Positions 17,191-24,562 of a stretch of 64,000 nt of DNA are shown piece by piece. A model generated the notes under the pieces. That model was not told the DNA's origin, ran no database searches, and worked only from the letters and a program-made list of their open reading frames with translations. The stretch covers positions 1 through 64,000 of the forward strand of contig CAIJNL010000036.1 in the NCBI GenBank assembly GCA_903822005.1. Direction: 5' to 3'. Both the position numbers and the translations under genes were made by a program. Every line of letters begins with the position of its first letter. The stretch's first letter is position 1. Source of the stretch: an uncultured Nitrospiraceae bacterium. Its GTDB lineage: Bacteria; Nitrospirota; Thermodesulfovibrionia; Thermodesulfovibrionales; Dissulfurispiraceae.

Positions 17191-17241
17191 AGCAGATAAT
17201 AAACAATCTGCTGAAAAGCACATTACAACGTAATGCTTTTC
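17191..17241. terminator. Convergent terminator region between moeA and LysM-NlpC gene
   Basis: Two stems lie between the convergent genes. AGCAGAT/ATCTGCT occupies 17191-17212. A longer one at 17213-17241 pairs GAAAAG-CA-CATTAC with GTAATG-CTTTTC and has a two-base bulge. The A-rich left arm and T-rich right arm suit termination in both directions, although no long U-run follows. Confidence 0.45.
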
Positions 17242-18270
17242 CTATTGTCTGGCCGGATCAGTCAGTATTCTTACAGCCGCAGGCTCGTCGATCGACTTTA
17301 TTTCGTCAAGTATCCTTTTTGCGCCTATATAACGCTTAACATAGTAGGGGCGGTCAAGGCTGTCTATTTTGACTTTTTTCGACAGTGACGACGCATGGAT
17401 AAACATATTGTCGCCGATGTAGATGCCGACATGTGAAGGGAAACGCGCGTATGTACGAAAGAAAAGCAGGTCACCGGATTTGAGTTCGTCTTTTGCTACC
17501 TTTTCTCCGAACTTGAATTGCTCTCTGGCGCTTCTGGGCAGTTGCATATCGACCAGGCTGTAAACGGTCTGGACGAATGAAGAACAGTCCAGGCCTATAA
17601 CGCCATTGGCGCCGAACTTATAAGGAAGATCGAGCATCTTTTCCGCAAACAGCAGAAGCCGCTCTTTTGGAGACCTGGAAGAGAGTTCGGGCGATTCGGA
17701 AAGAGCCTTAACCTGATCAATCTTGCCGGAGATGTCTATTCTCTGTATCTTGCGGGTCTTGGAACTTTTATCCCCGTCATTTTCAAAAGTGTTTCCTACG
17801 ATAAGGTTCTGGCCAATTGCCATTTTCTTGCGTTTCAGGTCATTAATAGATCTTAGTTCACGCACTGTCAGTCCATATTTTTTAGCGATGGATGCAAGGG
17901 TTTCGCCGGGCTGGAAGCGGTGATAGATATAACCGATTTCCGTTTCCTCATTCCCGTGATATTTGCGAGCAGTTATTTCACTTTCCGCTGCTGCAAAGGT
18001 TCTTTTTTTGGCGGGTACCGGTGCGGCAACCGCTTTATCTTTTGCAGGCAGTACCAGTTTTTTGCCAATTGAAAGTTTGTCCGAGTCAAGGTTGTTGGCA
18101 TCCCGGATATCATCAGCGCTTATTCCGAACTTCTTTGCGATCCTGGAGACGGTGTCTCCTTTCCTTACGGTATAGCTGCTGTCTGCATAGGTATTGTCAA
18201 ATGCGGTCAGTGAAAACAACAGCAACACTGATGCAGTTAATAAGCATTTAGCGATATTGCATACTTTCAT
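17242..18270 (-). CDS. LysM and NlpC/P60 domain cell-wall hydrolase
   Basis: Secreted peptidoglycan hydrolase. The 342-residue precursor has a signal peptide (about residues 1-30), two LysM wall-binding repeats (about 33-76 and 116-160) and a C-terminal NlpC/P60 cysteine peptidase domain (about 205-320). The catalytic residues are visible as Cys in GLDCSSF, His in SHVGIY and a further His in FIHASS. ATG 18270 has GGGGGAA upstream and starts a clean signal peptide. The open frame continues upstream to 18372 but lacks those features. It lies 52 bases after scpB, in the same direction. Confidence 0.93.
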   Translation of the reverse strand: MKVCNIAKCLLTASVLLLFSLTAFDNTYADSSYTVRKGDTVSRIAKKFGISADDIRDANNLDSDKLSIGKKLVLPAKDKAVAAPVPAKKRTFAAAESEITARKYHGNEETEIGYIYHRFQPGETLASIAKKYGLTVRELRSINDLKRKKMAIGQNLIVGNTFENDGDKSSKTRKIQRIDISGKIDQVKALSESPELSSRSPKERLLLFAEKMLDLPYKFGANGVIGLDCSSFVQTVYSLVDMQLPRSAREQFKFGEKVAKDELKSGDLLFFRTYARFPSHVGIYIGDNMFIHASSLSKKVKIDSLDRPYYVKRYIGAKRILDEIKSIDEPAAVRILTDPARQ

Positions 18271-18322
18271 CAATTTCCCCCGCAACTTTTTAGTATGCCC
18301 GGCTGTTATGCCAGGCATTGCC

Positions 18323-18928
18323 TCAGGCCACTTCAGCATTGAAAAAGTCATGCACAGCCGGTAATTCTCCAAGGTTTTTGAGGCCGAAGTACTGCAAAAA
18401 TTCCTTTGTGGTGGAATATAGGTACGGACGTCCCGGTGTCTCTTTCTTCCCGACTATCTTGATCAGTCTTTTGTCCAGAAGACTTTTCACGGCAGCATCT
18501 GAATTTACACCCCTCAACTGGTCTACTTCCAGCTTTGTTATAGGCTGTTTATATGCGATTATAGACAATGTCTCAAGAGAAGGCTGGGACAGTTTCCCGG
18601 TGCTGCTGATATTCTTCATCTTTCTGATCCATGCAGCAAGTTCAGGGTCGGTAAGAATTTCATATCCTTCGGCTATCTCCACAATAATCAGCCCGGAATT
18701 GCGGTCTCTGTATTCGGTCATCAATTTGGCAAGGATGCTTCTTATCTCGTGTTCAGCCAGGCCGGTAGCCTTTGTGACCGCAGCAATTGTAAGCGGTTCT
18801 CCGCTCGCAAAGAGCAGGGCCTCAAGTATCGCCCTGTTTTTGACGGTCTCTACAGGCGTTTCAGTAATTTGAGCGGTCCCTGCTGAATCGTCGGTCAATT
18901 CAACACTGGATAAATCGGCAATTTCCAT
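18323..18928 (-). CDS. scpB: Segregation and condensation protein B
   Basis: Kleisin-partner subunit of the SMC-ScpAB condensin. The 201-residue protein has the two winged-helix domains of ScpB: ILEALLFASGEPLT and the helix set after it, then LETLSIIAYKQPITKLEVDQ and GRPYLYSTTKEFL. Length and order agree with the family. The start at 18928 has no strong Shine-Dalgarno. scpA is not adjacent in this window. It is divergent from the DsbC-like gene. Confidence 0.94.
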   Translation of the reverse strand: MEIADLSSVELTDDSAGTAQITETPVETVKNRAILEALLFASGEPLTIAAVTKATGLAEHEIRSILAKLMTEYRDRNSGLIIVEIAEGYEILTDPELAAWIRKMKNISSTGKLSQPSLETLSIIAYKQPITKLEVDQLRGVNSDAAVKSLLDKRLIKIVGKKETPGRPYLYSTTKEFLQYFGLKNLGELPAVHDFFNAEVA

Positions 18929-19015
18929 ATCGGAACATTATACCAGAAGAGGCAATAAAATGTAAAAAAATGTTATATTTACAAAGGCATACCACTAACA
19001 ACAAAGGAGCATATA

Positions 19016-19867
19016 ATGACTCGAAATGTGACTTTTCAGGAGAACAAAACATTATTAACCCGGAAAATCAGACGCGCAATTCTGCTAGTGCTGTTTGTTA
19101 TTGCCCCGCTAAGCATTATGAATCCGGGCAAGATAATGGCATTCAGCGATACAGGCTGCGAGGGAGACTGTAACAAATGCCATTCGCTGACTAAAGCCGA
19201 GGCGTCTGAAGTAATAAAGAAAGTGAAGAACGCTGACGCCGAAGTGCTGGATGTGAAGATAAGCCCGATTAAGGGCCTTTGGGAGATATCTATACAGGGC
19301 CAGGGAAAGGAAACCCCCGTGTACCTGGACTTTTCCAAAAAATACGTTGTACGCGGCCCGATTACTGAGATATCTACCGGCGCGGACAAGACAAAGGAGC
19401 AGTATAATAAAAAGAAGGTTTATAAGGGAGTCGATGTGTCAAAGATATCGCTCAAGGGGGCTCTCTTGCTTGGCAGCAGGAGCGCCGGGAAAAAGGTGAT
19501 AGTCTTTACCGACCCTGAGTGTCCTTATTGCGGCGTTCTTCACGAAGAGATGAAGAAGGTCATAAAGCAGAGAAAGGACATTGCTTTCTATATTCGTCTG
19601 TTCCCGCTGAAGATGCACCCGGATGCCTACTGGAAGTCTAAGAGTATTATCTGCAATAACTCCATGCAGATGCTCGATGACAATTTCAGCAAGAAACCTA
19701 TCGCCCGCACGGAATGCAAGACCACTGTGGTTGATAATACAATAAAGGCTGCCGAGAGGCTCAAGATAACAGGCACGCCGACCCTGATTTTTGGAAACGG
19801 AGTGATTCAGGCAGGGGCCATGAGTGCTGAAGATCTTATCAGGCTGGTAGATGCCAACGCGGAATAG
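19016..19867 (+). CDS. DsbC-like thiol-disulfide protein with N-terminal CxxCH motif
   Basis: Periplasmic thioredoxin-fold protein of the DsbC/DsbG type, which isomerises or reduces disulfides. The 283-residue precursor has a signal or anchor segment (about residues 19-42), then C52-N-K-C55-H56, a perfect heme c attachment motif. A DsbC-like dimerisation region follows (about 60-130), then the thioredoxin domain with active site CPYC (C169, C172) and the cis-proline segment TGTPTLIF. Two more cysteines (IICNN, TECKTT) resemble the structural disulfide of DsbC. AAAGGAG precedes ATG 19016. The CxxCH addition is the odd feature; it may bind heme or be a redox pair. Confidence 0.85.
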   Translation: MTRNVTFQENKTLLTRKIRRAILLVLFVIAPLSIMNPGKIMAFSDTGCEGDCNKCHSLTKAEASEVIKKVKNADAEVLDVKISPIKGLWEISIQGQGKETPVYLDFSKKYVVRGPITEISTGADKTKEQYNKKKVYKGVDVSKISLKGALLLGSRSAGKKVIVFTDPECPYCGVLHEEMKKVIKQRKDIAFYIRLFPLKMHPDAYWKSKSIICNNSMQMLDDNFSKKPIARTECKTTVVDNTIKAAERLKITGTPTLIFGNGVIQAGAMSAEDLIRLVDANAE

Positions 19868-19918
19868 GGTTTGCGCTTTTAATGACTGCGCATTTGTGAA
19901 TGATGCTGGAGAGGGCCT

Positions 19919-20761
19919 GTGCTGAACCATCAATCATCAATACTTATTTACGTTCTTATCTTTCTGGTGATTCTTCTCGTTGCCTTCATTATTTACCTTC
20001 CAAGGCTGCTCAGGCAGAAAGACTATATAGCCTCGACCAGAAGCGATTCCGATGTTATAGCGGAATCATTTAACATGCTCGGACATGAGATGAAATCGCT
20101 CAGGGAACAGCTGATAATGAAAGAGAAGCTTGCTAACCTTGGCGAGCTTTCGGCTGGTATAGCGCACGAATTAAGGAACCCTATGTCTGTCATCATGGGC
20201 TACTCGAAACTGCTGCTGAAGAGTTTTGATGAAACTGACAACAGGCGGCAGGCGGTGCAGGCTATTATAACCGAGATAGATACCATGAACGGCGTAATGG
20301 AGGAATTGCTTAAGTTTTCTAAATCCGAGGCGCTGAATAAAACGCGTGTCGATCTTGCGAGGATGATAGACAGGGCAGTGCGAGAGTCAATTAAACCGGA
20401 CGCCGTAAATTTTGTGAGTGCCGGGGGAATTAAAGTTGAATGCGATGAAACCCTGCTCAGGCAGGCCCTCAAGAACCTTATTAATAATGCGCTTGAAGCG
20501 GATGGTGCGGCCCGGATTGACATAAGAGAGGGATGCCCTTCCGGCAAGAAAGGGATCTTTATAGAGGTGTCCGACAATGGCAAGGGCATATCGCAGGACG
20601 AGATAAAAAAAATATTCTCACCTTTTTATTCCACAAAGGAGAGCGGGCTTGGTATAGGGCTTTCGCTTGTACAGAAGATAGCGCTTGCGCATGGCGCCCC
20701 GGCTGAAGTATCAAGTATTGAGGGGAAAGGAAGCACGTTCAGGATATTCCTGGCATACTAA
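19919..20761 (+). CDS. Sensor histidine kinase (NtrB/PilS-like)
   Basis: The 280-residue kinase has one membrane segment at the start (about residues 8-28) and no recognisable sensor domain. It then has the dimerisation/phosphoacceptor domain with H83 in IAHELRNPMS and the ATPase domain with N-box LINNALEADG, G1 box DNGKGIS and G2 GLGIGLSLV. GTG 19919 follows GAGAGG. The gene for an NtrC-type regulator starts 12 bases later, so the two form a two-component pair. Pilin genes directly downstream make a PilS-like role plausible, but this protein lacks the six membrane helices of PilS. Confidence 0.88.
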   Translation: MLNHQSSILIYVLIFLVILLVAFIIYLPRLLRQKDYIASTRSDSDVIAESFNMLGHEMKSLREQLIMKEKLANLGELSAGIAHELRNPMSVIMGYSKLLLKSFDETDNRRQAVQAIITEIDTMNGVMEELLKFSKSEALNKTRVDLARMIDRAVRESIKPDAVNFVSAGGIKVECDETLLRQALKNLINNALEADGAARIDIREGCPSGKKGIFIEVSDNGKGISQDEIKKIFSPFYSTKESGLGIGLSLVQKIALAHGAPAEVSSIEGKGSTFRIFLAY

Positions 20762-20773
20762 TTAACGGCCAAA

Positions 20774-22135
20774 ATGGATACGATACTTATTGTCGATGAC
20801 AAAAAGAGCATGCTGGACATGCTCTCAAAGACCTTTCGTCCCGAGGGGTTCCGGGTATTCACTGCAAGTAATGTGGCTGATGCCGGGAAGTTTATAGACC
20901 AGGGTGAAATCGAGATTGTTATTACCGATCTCAGGCTGCCGGATGGTGACGGCCTCGATGTGCTTCGTGCTGTAAGAGAGAGGTTTCCGCTGCTTCCGGT
21001 AGTTCTTATGACGGCCCACGGAAGCATAGAGCTTGCGGTCCGGGCTGTGAAGGAAGGGGCCTACGATTTCGTGTCCAAACCTTTTGATCCGGAGCATCTG
21101 CTGATAATAGTCAGACGCGCACTTTCCGAAGGTATGTCTAAAAAAGAGAATATCATACTCAAAAAGGAGTTTTCGAGGTTCCTTGAGATGCCCGAGGTTG
21201 TGGGTGTCAGCTGGCCATGGGAGCAGGTGATGGAAAAGGTGCGCAAGGTCGCACCGATGAAGACGACAGTCCTTATACTCGGCGAGAGCGGCACAGGCAA
21301 GGAACTGGTGGCAAGGGCCGTGCATCATTACAGCCCAAGGGCCGGGGCCGCCTTTGTCGCGATAAACTGCGCGGCAATACCAAAAGACCTTATTGAAAGC
21401 GAACTTTTCGGTCATGAGAAGGGTGCTTTTACCGGGGCTTTGGAGATAAAGCCCGGCAGGTTCGAGCTTGCGAGTGGAGGCACCATATTCCTTGATGAGA
21501 TTGGTGACATGGACATGAACCTGCAGTCCAAGCTTCTCAGGGTGCTCCAGGAGCGCGAAATAGAACGCGTCGGGGGAACAAAGCCGATTTCTGTTGATCT
21601 GCGGATCATCGCTGCCAGCAACAAAGACCTGCAGAAAGAAGTGTCCGAAGGCCGTTTCAGGGAAGACCTGTTTTACAGGTTGAATGTATTTCAGATTGTA
21701 GTGCCGCCGCTCAGGGAAAGGGCAGAAGACATTTTACCCCTTGCAGATCATTTCATCGAAATGTTTTCGAGAGATATGAATAAGATCAAACCAGTCATGA
21801 CGGATAATGTCAAAGGGCTTCTTAAGGGATACGACTGGAAAGGCAATGTGCGCGAGCTTAAGAATGTAATTGAGCGTGCCGTAATAATGTGTGATAGCGG
21901 AGAATTAGACACCAAACATATAAATATCGGCGATAGATTCCCGGATCGTCTTGATCCCGATGCCTCTCTCCACGCAGTCTCGGATGCAGCAGTAAGAGGA
22001 GCTGAAAAAGTCCGCATCGAGGACGCGCTCAGAAAGGCAGGGGGCAATAAAAGCAGGGCAGCAGAGATGCTGCAGGTCAGCTATAAGACGCTTCTTACAA
22101 AGATCAGGGATTACGGAATAGAGGGACGGATTTGA
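20774..22135 (+). CDS. Sigma-54-dependent response regulator (NtrC/PilR family)
   Basis: Transcription activator that opens sigma-54 promoters. The 453-residue protein has a receiver domain (acidic pair D8-D9, phosphorylation site D52), an AAA+ domain with Walker A GESGTGKE, the sigma-54 contact loop GAFTGA and Walker B GGTIFLDEIGDMD, and a Fis-type helix-turn-helix at the C-terminus (GGNKSRAAEMLQVSYKTL). It is the last gene before the first pilin cluster, whose upstream region carries a sigma-54-like element. Confidence 0.93.
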   Translation: MDTILIVDDKKSMLDMLSKTFRPEGFRVFTASNVADAGKFIDQGEIEIVITDLRLPDGDGLDVLRAVRERFPLLPVVLMTAHGSIELAVRAVKEGAYDFVSKPFDPEHLLIIVRRALSEGMSKKENIILKKEFSRFLEMPEVVGVSWPWEQVMEKVRKVAPMKTTVLILGESGTGKELVARAVHHYSPRAGAAFVAINCAAIPKDLIESELFGHEKGAFTGALEIKPGRFELASGGTIFLDEIGDMDMNLQSKLLRVLQEREIERVGGTKPISVDLRIIAASNKDLQKEVSEGRFREDLFYRLNVFQIVVPPLRERAEDILPLADHFIEMFSRDMNKIKPVMTDNVKGLLKGYDWKGNVRELKNVIERAVIMCDSGELDTKHINIGDRFPDRLDPDASLHAVSDAAVRGAEKVRIEDALRKAGGNKSRAAEMLQVSYKTLLTKIRDYGIEGRI

Positions 22136-22252
22136 CGTTGGTTTGCGGAAAGAGGTTTTGATTGTGTAATCGGTTTCCGACAGATATGTAAACTGCTTCT
22201 CACTCCTGAACTTTCTCGCAAAAAAAACAATAAAAATCAATGATAACTCGAG

Positions 22253-22280
22253 TAGCAATGCTCTGGCATGGGCATTGCTA
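22253..22280. repeat. Perfect inverted repeat upstream of first pilin cluster
   Basis: TAGCAATGC at 22253-22261 and its complement GCATTGCTA at 22272-22280 form a nine-base-pair inverted repeat with a ten-base spacer. The right arm overlaps the candidate sigma-54 promoter. It could be an activator or repressor site. If transcribed it would form a hairpin, but there is no U-run. Confidence 0.5.
22264..22279 (+). promoter_or_regulatory. Candidate sigma-54 (RpoN) promoter for pilin cluster 1
   Basis: TGGCAT-N5-TTGCT matches the -24/-12 consensus TGGCAC-N5-TTGCW at all but one fixed base. The key GG and GC are exactly ten bases apart. It lies immediately downstream of the NtrC-type activator gene and before the fimT-like gene. 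The predicted start of transcription falls at about 22289-22290, touching the proposed ATG at 22291. Confidence 0.5.
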
Positions 22281-22290
22281 TTGTCATTGC

Positions 22291-22800
22291 ATGAGATTGC
22301 GGAAAATATCAGAAGGCCAACGCGGGTTCAGCCTGATCGAAGTGTTAATAGCAATGGCAATAGTGGCCATAATGGCAGCTGTTGCTATACCTTTTTTTGG
22401 CGGCTTTATTGACAACAGGAACCTGAAATCGGCTGCCAGGGACATAGCAGGAGACATATTCGAATACAGGGAAAGGGCGATAGCTGAGAACAGAATCTAT
22501 CAGATAACCTTTAATCAGGCTGGAAACAGTTACACGGTACGTCAGTGTACTGATACTGCCTTGCCATGTGCGGGAACTGATTTCCCTGCAAAATCTCCCG
22601 GTGCATTTGGAAGCGGCATTACAATAGTTGCAGGGGTTAATTTTAATGGGGGCTCGGTTTTGCAGCTGCTGCCCAGAGGCATTGCGATGCCCGTAACAGG
22701 CGGTAATCTCTCAGTCCGAAACAGCAGGACATCAACGGCCACTATATCGGTAGGACTAACAGGGAGGACTAACGTTGACTGGACAGGGACTTTGCACTAA
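22291..22800 (+). CDS. fimT: Type IV minor pseudopilin, GspH/FimT type (cluster 1)
   Basis: Minor pilin-like protein, probably part of the pilus-initiation complex with the next three pseudopilins and PilY1. The 169-residue precursor has a short basic leader ending RG, then the processed N-terminus FSLIEVLIAMAIVAIMAAVA with the Glu at +5 needed for assembly. The FimT-like N-terminal segment follows (FGGFIDNRNLKSAARDIAGD), then a beta-rich domain. ATG 22291 is the likely start, but no Shine-Dalgarno is seen and it abuts the predicted transcript start. A paralogue is at 33815-34354. Confidence 0.88.
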   Translation: MRLRKISEGQRGFSLIEVLIAMAIVAIMAAVAIPFFGGFIDNRNLKSAARDIAGDIFEYRERAIAENRIYQITFNQAGNSYTVRQCTDTALPCAGTDFPAKSPGAFGSGITIVAGVNFNGGSVLQLLPRGIAMPVTGGNLSVRNSRTSTATISVGLTGRTNVDWTGTLH

Positions 22801-23266
22801 CAGAGGCTTTAGCATGATCGACTCGGTTATGGCTCTATGCATGCTCATGATCGGCGTCTGCGCGCTGCTTACTATCCTGCCTCTCGGATGGAGAAATGCC
22901 GGTGATACCGATCTGCGCAGCCGTGCTGCTGATGTTATGCATGCCCAGCTGGAGAGGGCCCAGCAACTGTTGATGAATCCATGCAATACTGTAGATACTG
23001 TCACTTCTACTAAAACGGTCTATTCCGAAGACTTTACTGCTATCAGGACAAATGCGGGAGATAAGCCTTTCCAACTGACAACCCAGATCAGTTCGAATGG
23101 CTCGCCCCCGGTCTTTACTGTTATTGTTACCGTTACCTGGCCAGGAAATAGTACAGGGATTGCGACCCGGCGAAACGTCATGTGGCAGGAAAGTGCCAGA
23201 TATCCGGTTTCACCAGATACGTTTACATGTTCAGCAGGGACAACCAATGTTAGCGTGTTATTGTAG
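22775..23266 (+). CDS. pilV: Type IV minor pseudopilin, PilV-like (cluster 1)
   Basis: The 163-residue precursor has leader MTGQGLCTNRG, then FSMIDSVMALCMLMIGVCAL. Residue +5 is Asp, in place of the usual Glu. The TTG start at 22775 is required to keep the leader peptide; the first ATG lies after the cleavage site. It overlaps fimT by 26 bases. A Cys pair in the C-terminal half suggests a disulfide. A close paralogue with the same features (FGMIDALMAL, NPCN segment) is at 28943-29437. Confidence 0.82.
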   Translation: MTGQGLCTNRGFSMIDSVMALCMLMIGVCALLTILPLGWRNAGDTDLRSRAADVMHAQLERAQQLLMNPCNTVDTVTSTKTVYSEDFTAIRTNAGDKPFQLTTQISSNGSPPVFTVIVTVTWPGNSTGIATRRNVMWQESARYPVSPDTFTCSAGTTNVSVLL

Positions 23267-23295
23267 TCAAGGCAGCACGGGATGGGGCAATTATT

Positions 23296-24042
23296 ATGGC
23301 ACTAATAATAAATAAACAAAAGTCGGGGACAAAGGGATTTACGCTTATTGAGATATTGCTGGCAATGGCCATTGGAGTGATCGTGCTTGCTGCCATATAT
23401 GCCGCGATAACAGCAGGTCAAAGGGCATCTACCGGCATAGAGCAGAAGATATCTCTTCAGCAGGATGTCAGGGCTGCGCTCGATATCATGTCGACCGAGA
23501 TAGCCATGGCGTCTTACAATGGCGCCTCATCAACTGATACTAACCCTGATGTGATTTGGCGCGATCCGACGTCGGTGAACTGCATGGCCGCCGCGGCAAA
23601 CAGTACTTTTAAAGGAATACAGATTGCTACAGCCGCCCAATTATCTGTCCAAATGGACCTGAATGAAAATAAAAGCATAAGCATGAATGATCCGAATGAA
23701 ATAATCACGTATACCTATTCTGATGATACTGTAAATCAGAGGATCACTCGAAGGGTTAACTGCGCCAATGTTGATTCACCCTTTTTAGGAGATGTGCCGG
23801 CTGCATCTGCTACTGCAAGAAACGTGGCAGTTATCAACAAATCGCTCAACCTTTCCATGTTCAGATATTATGATGGCAAAGGGGTTGAGTTGGTCCCTCC
23901 AATCGCGAATATTCAGGACATAAGAAAAATAAAAATAACTATAGCAGTGGAAGCAACAAATCCGGATATCCAGGGGCAGAAACGCAGGGCGATCTATTCA
24001 TCTGAGGTCATAACTCGCAACCATGTAGCCAAATTACCATAG
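23296..24042 (+). CDS. pilW: Type IV minor pseudopilin, PilW-like (cluster 1)
   Basis: The 248-residue precursor has leader MALIINKQKSGTKG, then FTLIEILLAMAIGVIVLAAI, with Glu at +5. Next comes the PilW-type segment (IEQKISLQQDVRAALDIMSTEIAMASYN) and a Ca-loop-like stretch MDLNENKSISMND. It is third of the pseudopilin genes. The paralogue at 29488-30162 shares QQDVRAALDIMS and the same order. Confidence 0.87.
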   Translation: MALIINKQKSGTKGFTLIEILLAMAIGVIVLAAIYAAITAGQRASTGIEQKISLQQDVRAALDIMSTEIAMASYNGASSTDTNPDVIWRDPTSVNCMAAAANSTFKGIQIATAAQLSVQMDLNENKSISMNDPNEIITYTYSDDTVNQRITRRVNCANVDSPFLGDVPAASATARNVAVINKSLNLSMFRYYDGKGVELVPPIANIQDIRKIKITIAVEATNPDIQGQKRRAIYSSEVITRNHVAKLP

Positions 24043-24052
24043 TGAGGAAGAT

Positions 24053-24529
24053 ATGCATATTGGCATGAAGATAAAACTTGGGGATGAAAAAGGTTTTGCA
24101 TTTGTTGCGGCCTTGCTGGCGACTCTTATAATGGTATCTTTGGGAATACTTATTTTCGCCTTGACTACAAGGGATATAAGGACGAGTATAAAGTCTACAG
24201 GTGAAAAAGTTGCAGAATCTGCCGTTGAATCGGGCATTTATAGGCTGATTCTGGACGCAAATGCTCTGAACGGCAATATCTCAACGTATACTAACGCATC
24301 TACAACAGGAACGACTACATACTCAATTGGGGACCCACCCGCGGCTGCACTCGCAACAAAGCCTACAGTAAGAATAGTTGGGGCTTCATCTCTTGAATCG
24401 GGTTCATATACAAATAACATTTATAACAAAAGAATCTCCGGTTCAGACTCGCGCTACGGCAGCCAGGTAAGTGTTGATGTTGGAGTAGAATATTATAATC
24501 CGTCATTTGCCGGCACGGGGTATCGATAG
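24053..24529 (+). CDS. pilX: Type IV minor pilin-like protein, PilX-type (cluster 1)
   Basis: The 158-residue precursor has a charged leader ending EKG, then FAFVAALLATLIMVSLGILIF and a long amphipathic helix (TGEKVAESAVESGIYRLILDA), typical of PilX/PilX-N proteins. Residue +5 is Ala in place of Glu, as in GspK-like tip subunits. GAGG precedes ATG 24053. It stands directly before pilY1. Confidence 0.8.
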   Translation: MHIGMKIKLGDEKGFAFVAALLATLIMVSLGILIFALTTRDIRTSIKSTGEKVAESAVESGIYRLILDANALNGNISTYTNASTTGTTTYSIGDPPAAALATKPTVRIVGASSLESGSYTNNIYNKRISGSDSRYGSQVSVDVGVEYYNPSFAGTGYR

Positions 24530-24562
24530 TATGAAGGATCAGTATTCAAGAGGAGGAAGTTC

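Noticed and set aside
18961-18983. TGTAAA/TTTACA inverted repeat between scpB and the DsbC-like gene
   Set aside because: Six-base arms in AT-rich DNA are expected by chance; no supporting second copy.
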